Below, in pieces: positions 37,811 to 46,836 of a stretch of DNA of 64,000 nt. The translations under genes were made by a program, and so were the position numbers. The stretch is taken from assembly GCF_000671395.1 (NCBI RefSeq), contig NZ_AQQY01000009.1:49539-113538 (forward strand), read 5' to 3'. A model generated the notes under the pieces. The model saw only the letters and a program-made list of their open reading frames with translations, was not told the origin of the DNA and did not search any database. Within the stretch, counting starts at the first letter, position 1; every line of letters starts with the position of its first letter. Source of the stretch: Actibacterium atlanticum. GTDB taxonomy: Bacteria; Pseudomonadota; Alphaproteobacteria; Rhodobacterales; Rhodobacteraceae.

Positions 37811-38475
37811 TGGCAGTGATCAAAGCACAACCCTTTGATTTTACGTTTGAACCCAGCACCACCGGGCTGGTGATGATCGACTTTCAGCGCGATTTCATGG
37901 AGCCGGGCGGCTTTGGCGAAACCTTGGGCAATGACGTCAGCCTGCTGCGCGCGGCGATCGAACCGGCGCAGGCTTTGTTGGCGGCCTTTCGCAAGGCAGG
38001 TCTGCCGGTGATCCACACCCGCGAGTGCCACCGCCCCGATCTGTCTGACCTGCCCGACGCTAAACGCGACAGGGGCGCGCCCAGCCTGCGTATCGGAGAC
38101 GCAGGCCCGATGGGCCGCATCCTGATCTCGGGCGAGCCGGGGGCGGATATCATCCCCGAGCTCTATCCCATCAAAGGCGAAACCGTCATCGACAAGCCCG
38201 GCAAAGGCGCATTCTATAGCACCGAATTCGGCGCAGTTCTGGCCGATCTGGGCCTCAAACAGCTAATCTTTGCCGGCGTCACAACCGAGGTCTGCGTGCA
38301 AACCACCATGCGCGAGGCCAATGACCGTGGCTTTGACTGTTTGCTGGCGACCGATGCCAGCGAAAGCTATTTCCCGGCGTTCAAAGCCGCTGCAATTGAC
38401 ATGATCACCGCGCAGGGCGGTATCGTGGGCTGGGCCAGCCCGGTGGCGCAGATCGTCGAGGTGCTGGATGGCTGA
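37810..38475 (+). CDS. Second isochorismatase-like hydrolase, candidate triuret hydrolase
   Basis: A 221-residue paralogue of the neighbouring BiuH. The triad is D24 (MIDFQRDF), K129 (VIDKPGKGAF) and C162 (VTTEVCVQTT), and [13 protein letters not shown] text appears as TRECHRPDLSDLP. It lacks the BiuH-specific N-terminal PYNWPYNG segment. Triuret hydrolase (TrtA) and guanylurea hydrolase are known BiuH relatives encoded beside biuH. With biuH and atzF in the same locus, a triuret to biuret step fits well. This is inference; a carbamoyl-amino acid hydrolase is the main alternative. Start is the ATG overlapping the ATPase stop; an in-frame GTG one codon earlier is possible. Confidence 0.6.
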   Translation: MAVIKAQPFDFTFEPSTTGLVMIDFQRDFMEPGGFGETLGNDVSLLRAAIEPAQALLAAFRKAGLPVIHTRECHRPDLSDLPDAKRDRGAPSLRIGDAGPMGRILISGEPGADIIPELYPIKGETVIDKPGKGAFYSTEFGAVLADLGLKQLIFAGVTTEVCVQTTMREANDRGFDCLLATDASESYFPAFKAAAIDMITAQGGIVGWASPVAQIVEVLDG

Positions 38476-38803
38476 CTCGGTTGTCCTGAAGGACCTGATC
38501 AACGGCGGCTGGAAGGACCTGCCGTTTGAACCGTTCAAACCGGGCATCGAGGTGCATTTCCTGCTGCGCGGCGAGCCCGAGATTGCAATCCTGAAATACG
38601 CGCCCGGCGCCAGCGCGCCCTTGCATCTTCATCAGGCTGCCGAAAGTATCCTTATGCTGGAGGGTAGCCAAAGTGATGCCCGCGGCACCTATGTGGCGGG
38701 TGATTTTGTGATCAACATGGAGGGCAGCCAGCATTGCGTCTCAAGCCCCGAAGGCTGCGTTGTGTTGCTGCAGTGGGCAAAGCCTGTAAAGTTTTTGGCC
38801 TAA
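38468..38803 (+). CDS. ChrR-like cupin protein
   Basis: A 111-residue single-domain cupin resembling the C-terminal domain of anti-sigma factor ChrR. The metal-binding stretch is APLHLHQAAESILMLEGSQSD (histidines near residues 53 and 55, glutamate near 59), with MEGSQHCV supplying the last histidine. It overlaps the candidate triuret hydrolase gene by 8 nt and is last in the operon. Small cupins like this often accompany nitrogen or carboxylate catabolic operons; I cannot assign a reaction. No convincing T-rich terminator is seen in the 78 nt before the convergent enolase-family gene. Confidence 0.75.
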   Translation: MADSVVLKDLINGGWKDLPFEPFKPGIEVHFLLRGEPEIAILKYAPGASAPLHLHQAAESILMLEGSQSDARGTYVAGDFVINMEGSQHCVSSPEGCVVLLQWAKPVKFLA

Positions 38804-38881
38804 GTTTGCGCATAAGAACGTTGTTCATAGGAGCGACAGCCGCAACCAACCCCACACCGATCCAACGCCGCCAGTCACCGA

Positions 38882-39970
38882 TCAGAGATTTCGGGTTTCT
38901 AGTTCGATACCAAATTCTGACAGGCTCAGGCCGTGCCCGGGTCTGTCGCCGGGGGCAAGGGTGCCGTCCGCTGCCAGGCTGGGCCAGCCGTCAAACAGTG
39001 GCTCAAGTAACGGGAAATCCTCCAGCCAGGTCAGGGCGGGGCTTGTCGCCGCCAGATGGACGAACAGACCGGGCAAGAAGTGCGGAGTAAGTTCGCAGCC
39101 AAAGGCTTCAGCCACGCGAAGGATGCGCAGAGACTCGGTCAGACCGCCGATCATGGCAAGATCAGGTTGAATGGTGGCGCACAGACCATCAGAAATGAAG
39201 CCGCGTGCCTGCTCAATTCCCTGAAAATGCTCGCCCGTAGCAACCATTCCCCCGTGGCTTTCGCGCAGCGCACGATAGCCCGCGATGTCGGTCGAGGGCA
39301 GCGGCTCTTCGACGAACAGACCGCCATGCGCCTGCACCTGATCCAGTACATACCGGGCCTGCGGCAGGCTGGTCTTTTCATTCAAGTCGGCCATCAGCCA
39401 TCCATTGGCCCCCAATGCATCCGCCGCGGCGCGCAAGATGGATTGATCCGAGGGATTGCCTGCCAATCGTAATTTGATCGCCCCGAAGCCTTGTGCCAGG
39501 TGCTGCTCGACTTGTTCCGTTACCAGCTCGGCAGGTTGGCCCGGTTTGTAGCCGCCACTGCCATACACAGGCACCGCGCGCGCAGCGCCGCCCATCGCCA
39601 TTGCCAAAGGTAAGTTCAGCAGTTTGGCGTAGAGGTCCCAAAGCGCCACATCAGCCGCCGCATAGCCCACATAGTTGGGGCCCATTCCGGTGCGGTTGCA
39701 CAGTCGGCGGACCTTGGCCCAAGCGGTTTCAGGGTGCGGGATGGCTTGCCCGTCCAATACCTCTTTCGCCAGAGCCTGCCCGGCCACCGCAGAGGCATAT
39801 CCGCGCCCGCCAATGGCATAGGAAAAGCCAAACCCGCTCAGCCCGCCCTGAGCATGAATTTGGCAAGTGATCACATCCACCTTGGCCACACCCGAGCCAC
39901 CAACCGTGCCTGGCAGGGGATATTCAATCAATCGCCAGCTGAGCTTCTCGATCTTCGGTGTCTGTGTCAT
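38882..39970 (-). CDS. Mandelate racemase-subgroup enolase-superfamily protein (acid-sugar dehydratase-like)
   Basis: A 362-residue enolase-superfamily enzyme. Metal and catalytic residues can be placed: K166-x-R168 (IKLRL), D195 (LMADLN), E221 (FVEEPLP), E247 (ATGEHFQ), D270 (IQPDLAMIGG) and H297 (LTPHFLPG). The H297/D270 pair and the third glutamate put it in the mandelate racemase subgroup, many of which dehydrate sugar acids. The ATG at 39970 is preferred because GGGAG lies upstream; the frame extends nine codons more. It diverges from the AraC gene. The exact substrate is unknown. Confidence 0.8.
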   Translation of the reverse strand: MTQTPKIEKLSWRLIEYPLPGTVGGSGVAKVDVITCQIHAQGGLSGFGFSYAIGGRGYASAVAGQALAKEVLDGQAIPHPETAWAKVRRLCNRTGMGPNYVGYAAADVALWDLYAKLLNLPLAMAMGGAARAVPVYGSGGYKPGQPAELVTEQVEQHLAQGFGAIKLRLAGNPSDQSILRAAADALGANGWLMADLNEKTSLPQARYVLDQVQAHGGLFVEEPLPSTDIAGYRALRESHGGMVATGEHFQGIEQARGFISDGLCATIQPDLAMIGGLTESLRILRVAEAFGCELTPHFLPGLFVHLAATSPALTWLEDFPLLEPLFDGWPSLAADGTLAPGDRPGHGLSLSEFGIELETRNL

Positions 39971-40139
39971 GCGCTGTCTCCCTTCGTGCTTTCGCATGCA
40001 CTAAATTGATCACTTCCCGTGCCATCGCCTTGTTCGGCCAAGTTTTCGCCCGCTTCGGGCAAGGTTGAAAACAGGCTTAGGCCGGGGTGGGATTTCTGTG
40101 TACCATCAAGGCCTATTCCTGAATGCAGGGGATCTCTGA

Positions 40140-41093
40140 GTGGAAATCATTCGATCAAATGCCGTTGGCTCGGTTCAGGCGCGCGAACAGCGCAACATCC
40201 AACTGGACGCGCTGAAAGAAGAAATTCGCTTGCGCCGGGGCGGGCTGCGTCAGGACTTGATGCAATGCGAGCTGGGCGTGCAAAGCTGCATCAACCCGCA
40301 AGGCATCCGATCGGTCGCCTTCCATAAACCCGCGGCGCTTTTGGTCTTGTCGGGCCGAAAAGAGATTCATTTCGGTAGTCAAGCCGTTGTTGCGCGTGCC
40401 GGAGATATCCTGTTTGTTCCGGCGGAGGCCGAAGTATGGATGGGCAAGTATCCGGATACAGATTCAGGCGAATACCACGGCTTGGGCCTGCGCTTTGATC
40501 TGGACACGCAAAACCAGTTTCGTAGCACGTATGGCAAATATCTGGACAGCTGGACATTGAACCCGACCTGGTGTCACCGGGCCTCGGACGCGGTTATGTC
40601 TTGGATCACCGACTGGTTGGCTTGGAGCCGTCGCTACCCTTCGCCCGCGCATCTGCACCGCCATCGCTTGGTCGAATTGCTGCTGATCCTGGCGCAAGAG
40701 GGTGTGGCGGGGAATCTGCTGTTGAATGGCAGCCCCAGCCTGCGCCGCCGCGCCGCGCAGTTCATCGCGTTAGACCCTGCGCGCAACTGGCGCCTGAAAG
40801 ATGTCTGCGACCTGCTGGGCATGAGCGAAACCGCCCTGCGCCGAAAGCTAAGAGCCGAGGAAACCGGCTTTCGCACTCTGCTTGAAGAAGTTCGTCTGAT
40901 GTCAGGTTTGGCCATGGTTCAAGAGGGCGACCTGCCCATCGGACGCATCGCAGATGCCGTGGGCTATCAATCCCAGTCGCGTTTCACCGAACGATTCAAA
41001 CAGCGTTTTGGCGTTACCCCAAGCCAATTGCGCAGCGGCCAGCTGGTCCCGCGCCAAACTGCGCAGGTTTTGCCCGGTTCCGGAGAAATCTAG
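40140..41093 (+). CDS. AraC-family regulator
   Basis: A 317-residue AraC-type regulator. The N-terminal cupin-like half includes VVARAGDILFVPAEAEVWMG (about residues 81-100). The C-terminal double helix-turn-helix begins near residue 214 with WRLKDVCDLLGMSETALRRKL and continues with IGRIADAVGYQSQSRFTERFK. It uses a GTG start at 40140 after AGGGGA. It is placed between the divergent enolase-family gene and the aldehyde dehydrogenase/TRAP genes, which it probably activates in response to their substrate. Confidence 0.85.
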   Translation: MEIIRSNAVGSVQAREQRNIQLDALKEEIRLRRGGLRQDLMQCELGVQSCINPQGIRSVAFHKPAALLVLSGRKEIHFGSQAVVARAGDILFVPAEAEVWMGKYPDTDSGEYHGLGLRFDLDTQNQFRSTYGKYLDSWTLNPTWCHRASDAVMSWITDWLAWSRRYPSPAHLHRHRLVELLLILAQEGVAGNLLLNGSPSLRRRAAQFIALDPARNWRLKDVCDLLGMSETALRRKLRAEETGFRTLLEEVRLMSGLAMVQEGDLPIGRIADAVGYQSQSRFTERFKQRFGVTPSQLRSGQLVPRQTAQVLPGSGEI

Positions 41094-41174
41094 GCGTTTT
41101 CCGGCAAACCCTGCCGGATCTTTGGATGCAGGCTGGTCTTGTATCTAACGAATTCTAGGCAAGGGCCAATAATA

Positions 41175-42641
41175 ATGCGCGACTTTTATATGCTGATTGG
41201 GGAGGAGGAGCGACAGGCCTCGGATGGGCGTTGGGTTGTAAGTGTCAATCCGTACACCGAGAAATCCTGGGCGCGGATCCCACGCGCCACTGCGCAAGAT
41301 GCCGACGCCGCTGTGACCGCGGCTAAGGAAGCACTGGTTCACCCCGAGTGGGCAGGTTTAAGCGCCAGCGAACGTGGCGCCCTGTTACGACGCGTGGGCG
41401 ACTTGATTGCCGAAAACGCCGAGGCCCTTTCTGAACTGGAAGTGCTCGACAATGGCAAGCTGAAGGCAGAGATGCTGCAACAGATGAACTATCTGCCACA
41501 GCATTATTACTACTACGGTGGTCTTGCAGATAAAATCGAAGGCGCGGTGATCCCGTCGGATAAAAAGGGCATGTTCACCCATACGGTGCATGAGCCGCTT
41601 GGCGTCGTAGTGGCGATCACACCGTGGAACTCTCCGCTGCTCCTGACCACATGGAAGCTGGCGCCGGCGTTGGCCGCCGGGAACACAGTGGTTATCAAAC
41701 CTTCGGAACATGCGTCTGTGTCGATGACCGTCTTTGCGAAACTGTTCCTTGAGGCGGGCTTCCCGCCCGGGGTGGTCAACGTGGTCACCGGCTATGGGCA
41801 TGAATGCGGCGCGGCTTTGGTCGATCACCCGGATGTGGCGAAGGTGGCCTTTACCGGGGGTGATCAGGGCGGGCGCGCAGTGTACCGGGCGGCAGCTGAC
41901 CACCTTAAACCTGTCACCTTGGAGCTGGGCGGGAAATCCCCCAACATCGTGTGTGAAGACGCCGACATCGAACAGGCCGTCAAAGGGGCGGTCTCGGGTG
42001 TTTTCGCTGCGACCGGGCAAACTTGCATGGCCGGTTCACGGCTGCTGGTGCATCGCTCGCGCGAGGCGGAATTTGTGGCGGCGCTGACCGAATTTATTGC
42101 GCAGGCAAAGCTGGGTGATCCCATGCAAGCCGACACTCAGATCGGCCCCGTCGCGACCAAGGATCAGTACGAGAAAGTGCTGTCCTATGTCGACATCGCT
42201 TTGTCAGAAGGGGCGCATCGCGCCTATGGCGGCAAGGCCTTGGAGCGCACCGGCTATTTTGTGGAACCGACGGTTCTGACCAATGTTACCAACGATATGC
42301 GCGTCGCGCGGGAAGAGATTTTTGGACCGGTATTAAGTGTGATTGCGTTCGACGATGACGAGGAGGCCATCGCGATCGCCAATGACACCCCCTATGGCTT
42401 GGCGGCCGGGGTCTGGACCAAGGATCTGCCACGGGCGTTTCGCTACACCTCGGCGCTGCAGGCAGGAACGGTTTGGGTAAACGCTTACCGTGTCGTCAGT
42501 TATGCGGTGCCGTTCGGTGGGTTCAAGAAATCTGGGATTGGACGCGAAAACGGACAGGAAATGATCCGCGAGTATCTGCAAACCAAGAGCGTCTTCATCA
42601 ATCTTGGATCATCGGTGCCGGACCCATTCGTCCTGCGCTGA
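41175..42641 (+). CDS. NAD(P)-dependent aldehyde dehydrogenase
   Basis: A 488-residue aldehyde dehydrogenase. Catalytic residues are N152 (TPWNSP), E250 (LELGGKSP) and C284 (GQTCMAGS). The oxidised substrate is unknown; the aldehyde is probably supplied by the iron alcohol dehydrogenase encoded four genes downstream. The ATG at 41175 is chosen; a TTG 12 codons upstream is in frame with a less typical protein start. Followed by 27 nt and the TRAP binding-protein gene, which has a strong AAGGGAGGAAAA ribosome-binding site. Confidence 0.9.
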   Translation: MRDFYMLIGEEERQASDGRWVVSVNPYTEKSWARIPRATAQDADAAVTAAKEALVHPEWAGLSASERGALLRRVGDLIAENAEALSELEVLDNGKLKAEMLQQMNYLPQHYYYYGGLADKIEGAVIPSDKKGMFTHTVHEPLGVVVAITPWNSPLLLTTWKLAPALAAGNTVVIKPSEHASVSMTVFAKLFLEAGFPPGVVNVVTGYGHECGAALVDHPDVAKVAFTGGDQGGRAVYRAAADHLKPVTLELGGKSPNIVCEDADIEQAVKGAVSGVFAATGQTCMAGSRLLVHRSREAEFVAALTEFIAQAKLGDPMQADTQIGPVATKDQYEKVLSYVDIALSEGAHRAYGGKALERTGYFVEPTVLTNVTNDMRVAREEIFGPVLSVIAFDDDEEAIAIANDTPYGLAAGVWTKDLPRAFRYTSALQAGTVWVNAYRVVSYAVPFGGFKKSGIGRENGQEMIREYLQTKSVFINLGSSVPDPFVLR

Positions 42642-42668
42642 GACACGATAATACTAAGGGAGGAAAAC

Positions 42669-43709
42669 ATGAAACTGCGAACTGTTGTTACCGCTGTGGC
42701 GGTTGCTGTGACGAGTGTCACGTCGGCTTGGGCGGCGGACTATCCAAAAATGAAACTGCGGCTAGCGCATTTTGGGCCTCAGGTCTTTGTGCAAAGCGGC
42801 GTGGACCAATGGTTCGCGGACGAGATCGAACGCCGCAGCGGCGGCAATATCAGCATTCAGATATTCTGGGCGGGTGCCGCGGGCAAACCGCTGGAAATTC
42901 TGGGCCTTGTTGGTGCCGGGGCCGTGGACCTGGGGGCGGTGCCGCAAGCTTATTACGCAAATGAGCTCCCGCTGATCGGTGCGCCGAACTCGGTACCTTA
43001 TGTGTTCAAGACCCGCGAGGCTGCGATTGGCGTGTCTGAGGGGCTGGTACGCGACAATGCTGCTGTGCAGGCCGAACTGGCCCGCAACAACGTACACCCG
43101 CTGTTCTTTCACCCGATGAATTCCTACTATCCGCTGTGCACTAAACCGGTGCAGACGATGGCGGATTTTCAGGGCCTCAAAATCCGTAGCTTCGGTGCCT
43201 TTCAGCCGCCCATGTGGGACGCGCTGGGTGCGGTCGGGGTGAATGTCCTGCCCTCGGATATCTACGAAGGTTTGCAACGTGGGCGTCTGGACTGCGGCTT
43301 CTTTTCGGCTGATCTTTACGAGGTCACGAAGCTCTATGAAGTGGCCAAACACATGTCCAGCGCGGGGGTTGGCCCGGTGGCCACATGGCCGATTTGGGTG
43401 AATCAGGAAAAGTGGAACAACGAATTCTCGGATGAAGTCCGGCAGCTGTTCACTGAGGTGTCCGCCGAAGCCCAGCAGCGTAGCCTGGACGCGATTGCCG
43501 AAGCTGAAACCAAATCGCTCGCCTTCCTGCAAGAGCAGGGCGTTGAGCTGGTCGAGTTCAGTGACCCTTCCGCTTATCAGGCCGCGATCCCAGACATGCT
43601 TGAGGTCTGGCTTGAGAACATGAAGGGCAAGGGTTTAGGGGACGAGGCCCAAACCGTGCTGGATGATTGGCGCACCCTTCAGGCGGAGCTTGAGAATGAC
43701 GCCAGCTAA
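42669..43709 (+). CDS. TRAP transporter substrate-binding protein (DctP), set 1
   Basis: A 346-residue DctP-family periplasmic protein with a Sec signal peptide ending AWAAD (cleavage near residue 24). QTMADFQGLKIRSFG carries the conserved arginine that binds the carboxylate of organic acids. LPSDIYEGLQRGRLDCGFF is the usual second-half motif. It is followed by DctQ and DctM genes in standard order. The ligand is presumably a carboxylate, processed by the adjacent dehydrogenases; not identifiable further. Confidence 0.9.
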   Translation: MKLRTVVTAVAVAVTSVTSAWAADYPKMKLRLAHFGPQVFVQSGVDQWFADEIERRSGGNISIQIFWAGAAGKPLEILGLVGAGAVDLGAVPQAYYANELPLIGAPNSVPYVFKTREAAIGVSEGLVRDNAAVQAELARNNVHPLFFHPMNSYYPLCTKPVQTMADFQGLKIRSFGAFQPPMWDALGAVGVNVLPSDIYEGLQRGRLDCGFFSADLYEVTKLYEVAKHMSSAGVGPVATWPIWVNQEKWNNEFSDEVRQLFTEVSAEAQQRSLDAIAEAETKSLAFLQEQGVELVEFSDPSAYQAAIPDMLEVWLENMKGKGLGDEAQTVLDDWRTLQAELENDAS

Positions 43710-44244
43710 GGCAAGTGGCGCAGCAAACCTGCTGCGCCTCGCCGACCGCGTGAGCCTTGCATGTAGCGGGATCGCGCTTGGGGCAAGCGGGCTGGTGATT
43801 CTGGCGATCGTGGCCATGGGGGCCGTGGACGTAATCATGGGCTTTACAGTGAACTACCCCTTGCCGGCTGCCACGAATGTAGCCGAAGAGGCGCTGCCCG
43901 CCGCGGTTTTCCTTGCGGCTGGAATGGTGCTGCGCAACCGTGCAAACATCGTGGTAGACGTGCTTTGTGACCATTTCAGATCGCGTCTAAAGCGCATCTC
44001 CGCGGTGATCGCTGCGCTGGGCACCTTTGTGTTCTTTGCATTGCTGGCAAGCGGTGCGTGGCATCTGGCAGTCGATAGCATCAGCTTGAATGAACGCGCC
44101 GTAGCTGCGGTCGAGTTCCCGATTTGGCCGATGAAGCTGGGCTTTGCCATCGGCGCGACTATCGCGACATTCGAAGCGCTACGGCTGCTCGCGATCGCGG
44201 CCCTTTCTTCCCCCTCACACCAAGTCGAAGGTCAAGACACATGA
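43696..44244 (+). CDS. TRAP transporter small permease (DctQ), set 1
   Basis: A 182-residue four-helix membrane protein, the small subunit of the TRAP transporter. Hydrophobic segments are near residues 21-45, 57-80, 97-120 and 140-165. It starts inside the end of the DctP gene (14-nt overlap) and overlaps the DctM gene by 4 nt. Sequence similarity in this subunit is low across families, so the call rests on topology and position. Confidence 0.85.
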   Translation: MTPAKASGAANLLRLADRVSLACSGIALGASGLVILAIVAMGAVDVIMGFTVNYPLPAATNVAEEALPAAVFLAAGMVLRNRANIVVDVLCDHFRSRLKRISAVIAALGTFVFFALLASGAWHLAVDSISLNERAVAAVEFPIWPMKLGFAIGATIATFEALRLLAIAALSSPSHQVEGQDT

Positions 44245-45548
44245 GCAGCGTCGCAATCGGATTGTCGGGAATTTTCTGCGCATTGTCCCTAACCCTGTTT
44301 GGCGTTCCGGTGGCTGTGTCGCTGGGGCTGATCGGCCTGTCGGGCATGTGGTTCGTCGGCGGTGAAGTCTTGATGCGCTCGGCGCTTGAGACATTGGCCT
44401 ATAATGCGCTAAACCAATACTCTTTCGTCGTTATCCCGATGTTTGTTCTGATGGGGGTTTTGGCAAATAAGGCCAAGATCACTCAGGACCTCTATGAGGC
44501 GTTTTATCGCTTTATGTCGAAAGTGCGGGGCAGTCTGTTCATGGTGACGATCCTGTCATCGGCCGGGTTTGCGACGATTTCAGGATCGACAGTGGTCAGC
44601 GCCGCCGTGTTCACCCGCTTGGCGTTGCCGCAAATGGTGCGCTACGGATATCACAGCGGCATTGGCGCAGGCTGTGTCGCGGCGGCGGGCACCTTTGCCT
44701 CGCTCATCCCGCCCTCGATCATGATGGTGATCTATGCTTTGCTGACAGGTGAATCCATTGGGCGGCTGTTTATCGCCGGTGTGATCCCCGGTGCGCTGAC
44801 GGCAGGCGTTTATCTGGTGTCGGTCTGGGTGATGGTGCGGTTGAGACCGCAGATTGCCCCCCTCGCTCCGCAAGAATTCACCTGGTCGCAAAAGATGGAA
44901 TCCCTAGGGCGCGTGGGGCCGTTTCTGGTGCTGGCGATCCTGGTGGTCGGGGGCATCTACAGCGGGCTGATGTTCCCTTCTTCGGCAGGAGCGGTTGGCG
45001 CCTTTGGGGCGCTGGGTATCGCGATTTGGCGCGGGGTAGGGGGCTTTTCCCACCTCAAGGATGCGCTGAGCGAAACCGCGGTGACAGCAACCTCGGTCTT
45101 CATGGTCCTGATCGGCGGGCTGATCTTTTCCCGTTTTCTGGTCTTTTCGGGTTTCATCACTGACATCGTCGCTGTGATCACCGAAAGCGGCATCGCGCCT
45201 TACCAAGTGCTGGTGGCCGTGGTGCTCGTGTATATCGCACTGGGCATGTTCATCGACACGGTTTCGGTCACGGTGATTACAGTGCCCTTCATTCATCCGG
45301 TCATGGTGGGGCTTGGATATGATCCCATTTGGTTTGGCGTCGTATTGGTGAAACTGATCGAGATTTCCGCCATCACTCCGCCCGTGGGCCTGAACCTATT
45401 TGCGGTGATGGCCTCGGCCCGAACGCAGATCAGCACGGGAGACCTGTTCAAAGGCGTTCTGCCGTTTCTTGCCATGGAGTTCCTGGTGTTGCTGCTGATT
45501 ATCATGGTGCCAGCGATCTCGCTTTGGTTGCCCGAGACCATGTTGTGA
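44241..45548 (+). CDS. TRAP transporter large permease (DctM), set 1
   Basis: A 435-residue, roughly 12-helix DctM-family permease. Family segments include FVVIPMFVLMGVLA, SGSTVVSAAVFTRLALP, GTFASLIPPSIMMVIYALLTGESIG and PPVGLNLFAVMA. It starts with ATGA overlapping DctQ. Followed 22 nt later by the iron alcohol dehydrogenase gene with AAAGGAGG between them. Confidence 0.92.
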   Translation: MSSVAIGLSGIFCALSLTLFGVPVAVSLGLIGLSGMWFVGGEVLMRSALETLAYNALNQYSFVVIPMFVLMGVLANKAKITQDLYEAFYRFMSKVRGSLFMVTILSSAGFATISGSTVVSAAVFTRLALPQMVRYGYHSGIGAGCVAAAGTFASLIPPSIMMVIYALLTGESIGRLFIAGVIPGALTAGVYLVSVWVMVRLRPQIAPLAPQEFTWSQKMESLGRVGPFLVLAILVVGGIYSGLMFPSSAGAVGAFGALGIAIWRGVGGFSHLKDALSETAVTATSVFMVLIGGLIFSRFLVFSGFITDIVAVITESGIAPYQVLVAVVLVYIALGMFIDTVSVTVITVPFIHPVMVGLGYDPIWFGVVLVKLIEISAITPPVGLNLFAVMASARTQISTGDLFKGVLPFLAMEFLVLLLIIMVPAISLWLPETML

Positions 45549-45570
45549 ACCTGATAAAGGAGGCGTCGGG

Positions 45571-46731
45571 ATGAGCCGGACTTTCTACATGCCAACCCGC
45601 ATAGAGCACGGGCCAGAGGTTCTTTCCAAGGCTGGGCTGCGTGCCCAAGAGATGGATCTTCGTCATGTTCTGGTGGTCACCGACCCGGTGATCACGGCCC
45701 AGCCGTTCTTCGCGACCTTCATAGAGGCGTTCGCCAAATCGGATGTGCGCGTCTCGTTGTTCGACGAATGCGGCATTGATGCCCGTCTGGCGCATGTCGA
45801 CGGCCAGACGGCACGGGTCTTGCGAGAAGGGATCGACGGGATCGTGGGAATTGGCGGGGGCTCGGCCATGTGCACCGCCAAGGCCATTGCCATGGCGGTT
45901 CCAAACGGTGGGTTCAGCAACTGCGTAGGTCCGGATGCCAAGATGCGCCGCGCGATGACGATGATCATGGTTCCCACGACAGCTGGATCAGGGGCCGAAG
46001 TGTCTCAGTTTACTTTGGTGCGCGATGATCTCAACAGCACAAAGTTCGTTGCTGGCGGGCCGCAAAGCTTCCCTAATCTGGCCTTGCTGGATCCGGTTGT
46101 GCTGGCCGATATCCCGCCCCGGTTAGGGGTTATTTCGGCGGTGGATGCTTTGGTGCACGCTTTTGAGGCTATGTTTACCTCACTTGCAACCCCGTTGACC
46201 GACGGGCTGGCCGTGACTGCCATCACAGAGATCACAACTTTGCTGCGGGCGGATAAGGCCACGCCAGAGCAACGCGAGCGCGCCCTTGTGGCGGCGTCGG
46301 TGGCAAACATGGCCTGTGGAAATGCGCGGCTGGGCCTTGCCCACGCGGCGTCTTTGCCGCTGGAGGCCCATTGCAGTGTTGTGCACGGTATCGGGGTCGG
46401 TGTGCTATTGCCGCGCGTGTTGCAGTTCAACGCCCCCAGCGCCCCTGAAAAGGTCGCGCTGATCGCGGATCGGTTAGGCTTGCCCTGCGATGCCGATCAA
46501 ATCGCGCAATGGCTGTTGCAGATCTACGCAGAGATCGAGTTTCCAACCCACTTTGACGACTCTTCCCTCATTGAGGGGTACGAGGATAGCTTGGCGAAGC
46601 TGGCCCTGCCGGGCCTTTACGGCGGCCCCGTCCAGAAGGACGATGACGGCATCGCCTGGGTGAATTCACCAAACATCCGCCGGGCCAATGCGGCGGATGT
46701 CGCTGCGCTCTATCGCAGTTGCCTGCGCTAA
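45571..46731 (+). CDS. Iron-containing alcohol dehydrogenase (maleylacetate reductase-like)
   Basis: A 386-residue group III metal-dependent dehydrogenase. The nucleotide-binding GIGGGSAMCTAKA is near residues 92-104, PTTAGSGAEVS near 137-147, and metal ligands occur in SAVDALVHAFEA (Asp and His), GLAHAAS and the downstream VVHGIGVG. Members oxidise alcohols or reduce maleylacetate. Beside an aldehyde dehydrogenase, an alcohol-to-aldehyde step is more likely. Two hairpins follow it. Confidence 0.88.
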   Translation: MSRTFYMPTRIEHGPEVLSKAGLRAQEMDLRHVLVVTDPVITAQPFFATFIEAFAKSDVRVSLFDECGIDARLAHVDGQTARVLREGIDGIVGIGGGSAMCTAKAIAMAVPNGGFSNCVGPDAKMRRAMTMIMVPTTAGSGAEVSQFTLVRDDLNSTKFVAGGPQSFPNLALLDPVVLADIPPRLGVISAVDALVHAFEAMFTSLATPLTDGLAVTAITEITTLLRADKATPEQRERALVAASVANMACGNARLGLAHAASLPLEAHCSVVHGIGVGVLLPRVLQFNAPSAPEKVALIADRLGLPCDADQIAQWLLQIYAEIEFPTHFDDSSLIEGYEDSLAKLALPGLYGGPVQKDDDGIAWVNSPNIRRANAADVAALYRSCLR

Positions 46732-46752
46732 GGATACCTTCTGGAAACGACA

Positions 46753-46777
46753 AACGGGGGCCCTTGGAGCCCCCGTT
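46753..46777. terminator. GC-rich hairpin after the iron alcohol dehydrogenase gene
   Basis: AACGGGGGC and GCCCCCGTT form a perfect 9-bp stem with a CCTTGGA loop. It lies 22 nt past the stop codon, between converging operons, followed by TTCTG. It probably ends transcription from the left and may act for both directions. Confidence 0.75.
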
Positions 46778-46790
46778 CTGGGTAGGAATA

Positions 46791-46814
46791 TGCTCTGCCA
46801 GTTAAGGCAGAGCA
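46791..46814. terminator. Second hairpin between the convergent operons
   Basis: TGCTCTGCC and GGCAGAGCA form a perfect 9-bp stem around an AGTTAA loop, 23 nt before the end of the minus-strand DctQ gene. Likely the terminator of the minus-strand TRAP operon or a shared bidirectional one. Confidence 0.65.
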
Positions 46815-46836
46815 CATTGTGTTTGTGCGTCGATTT

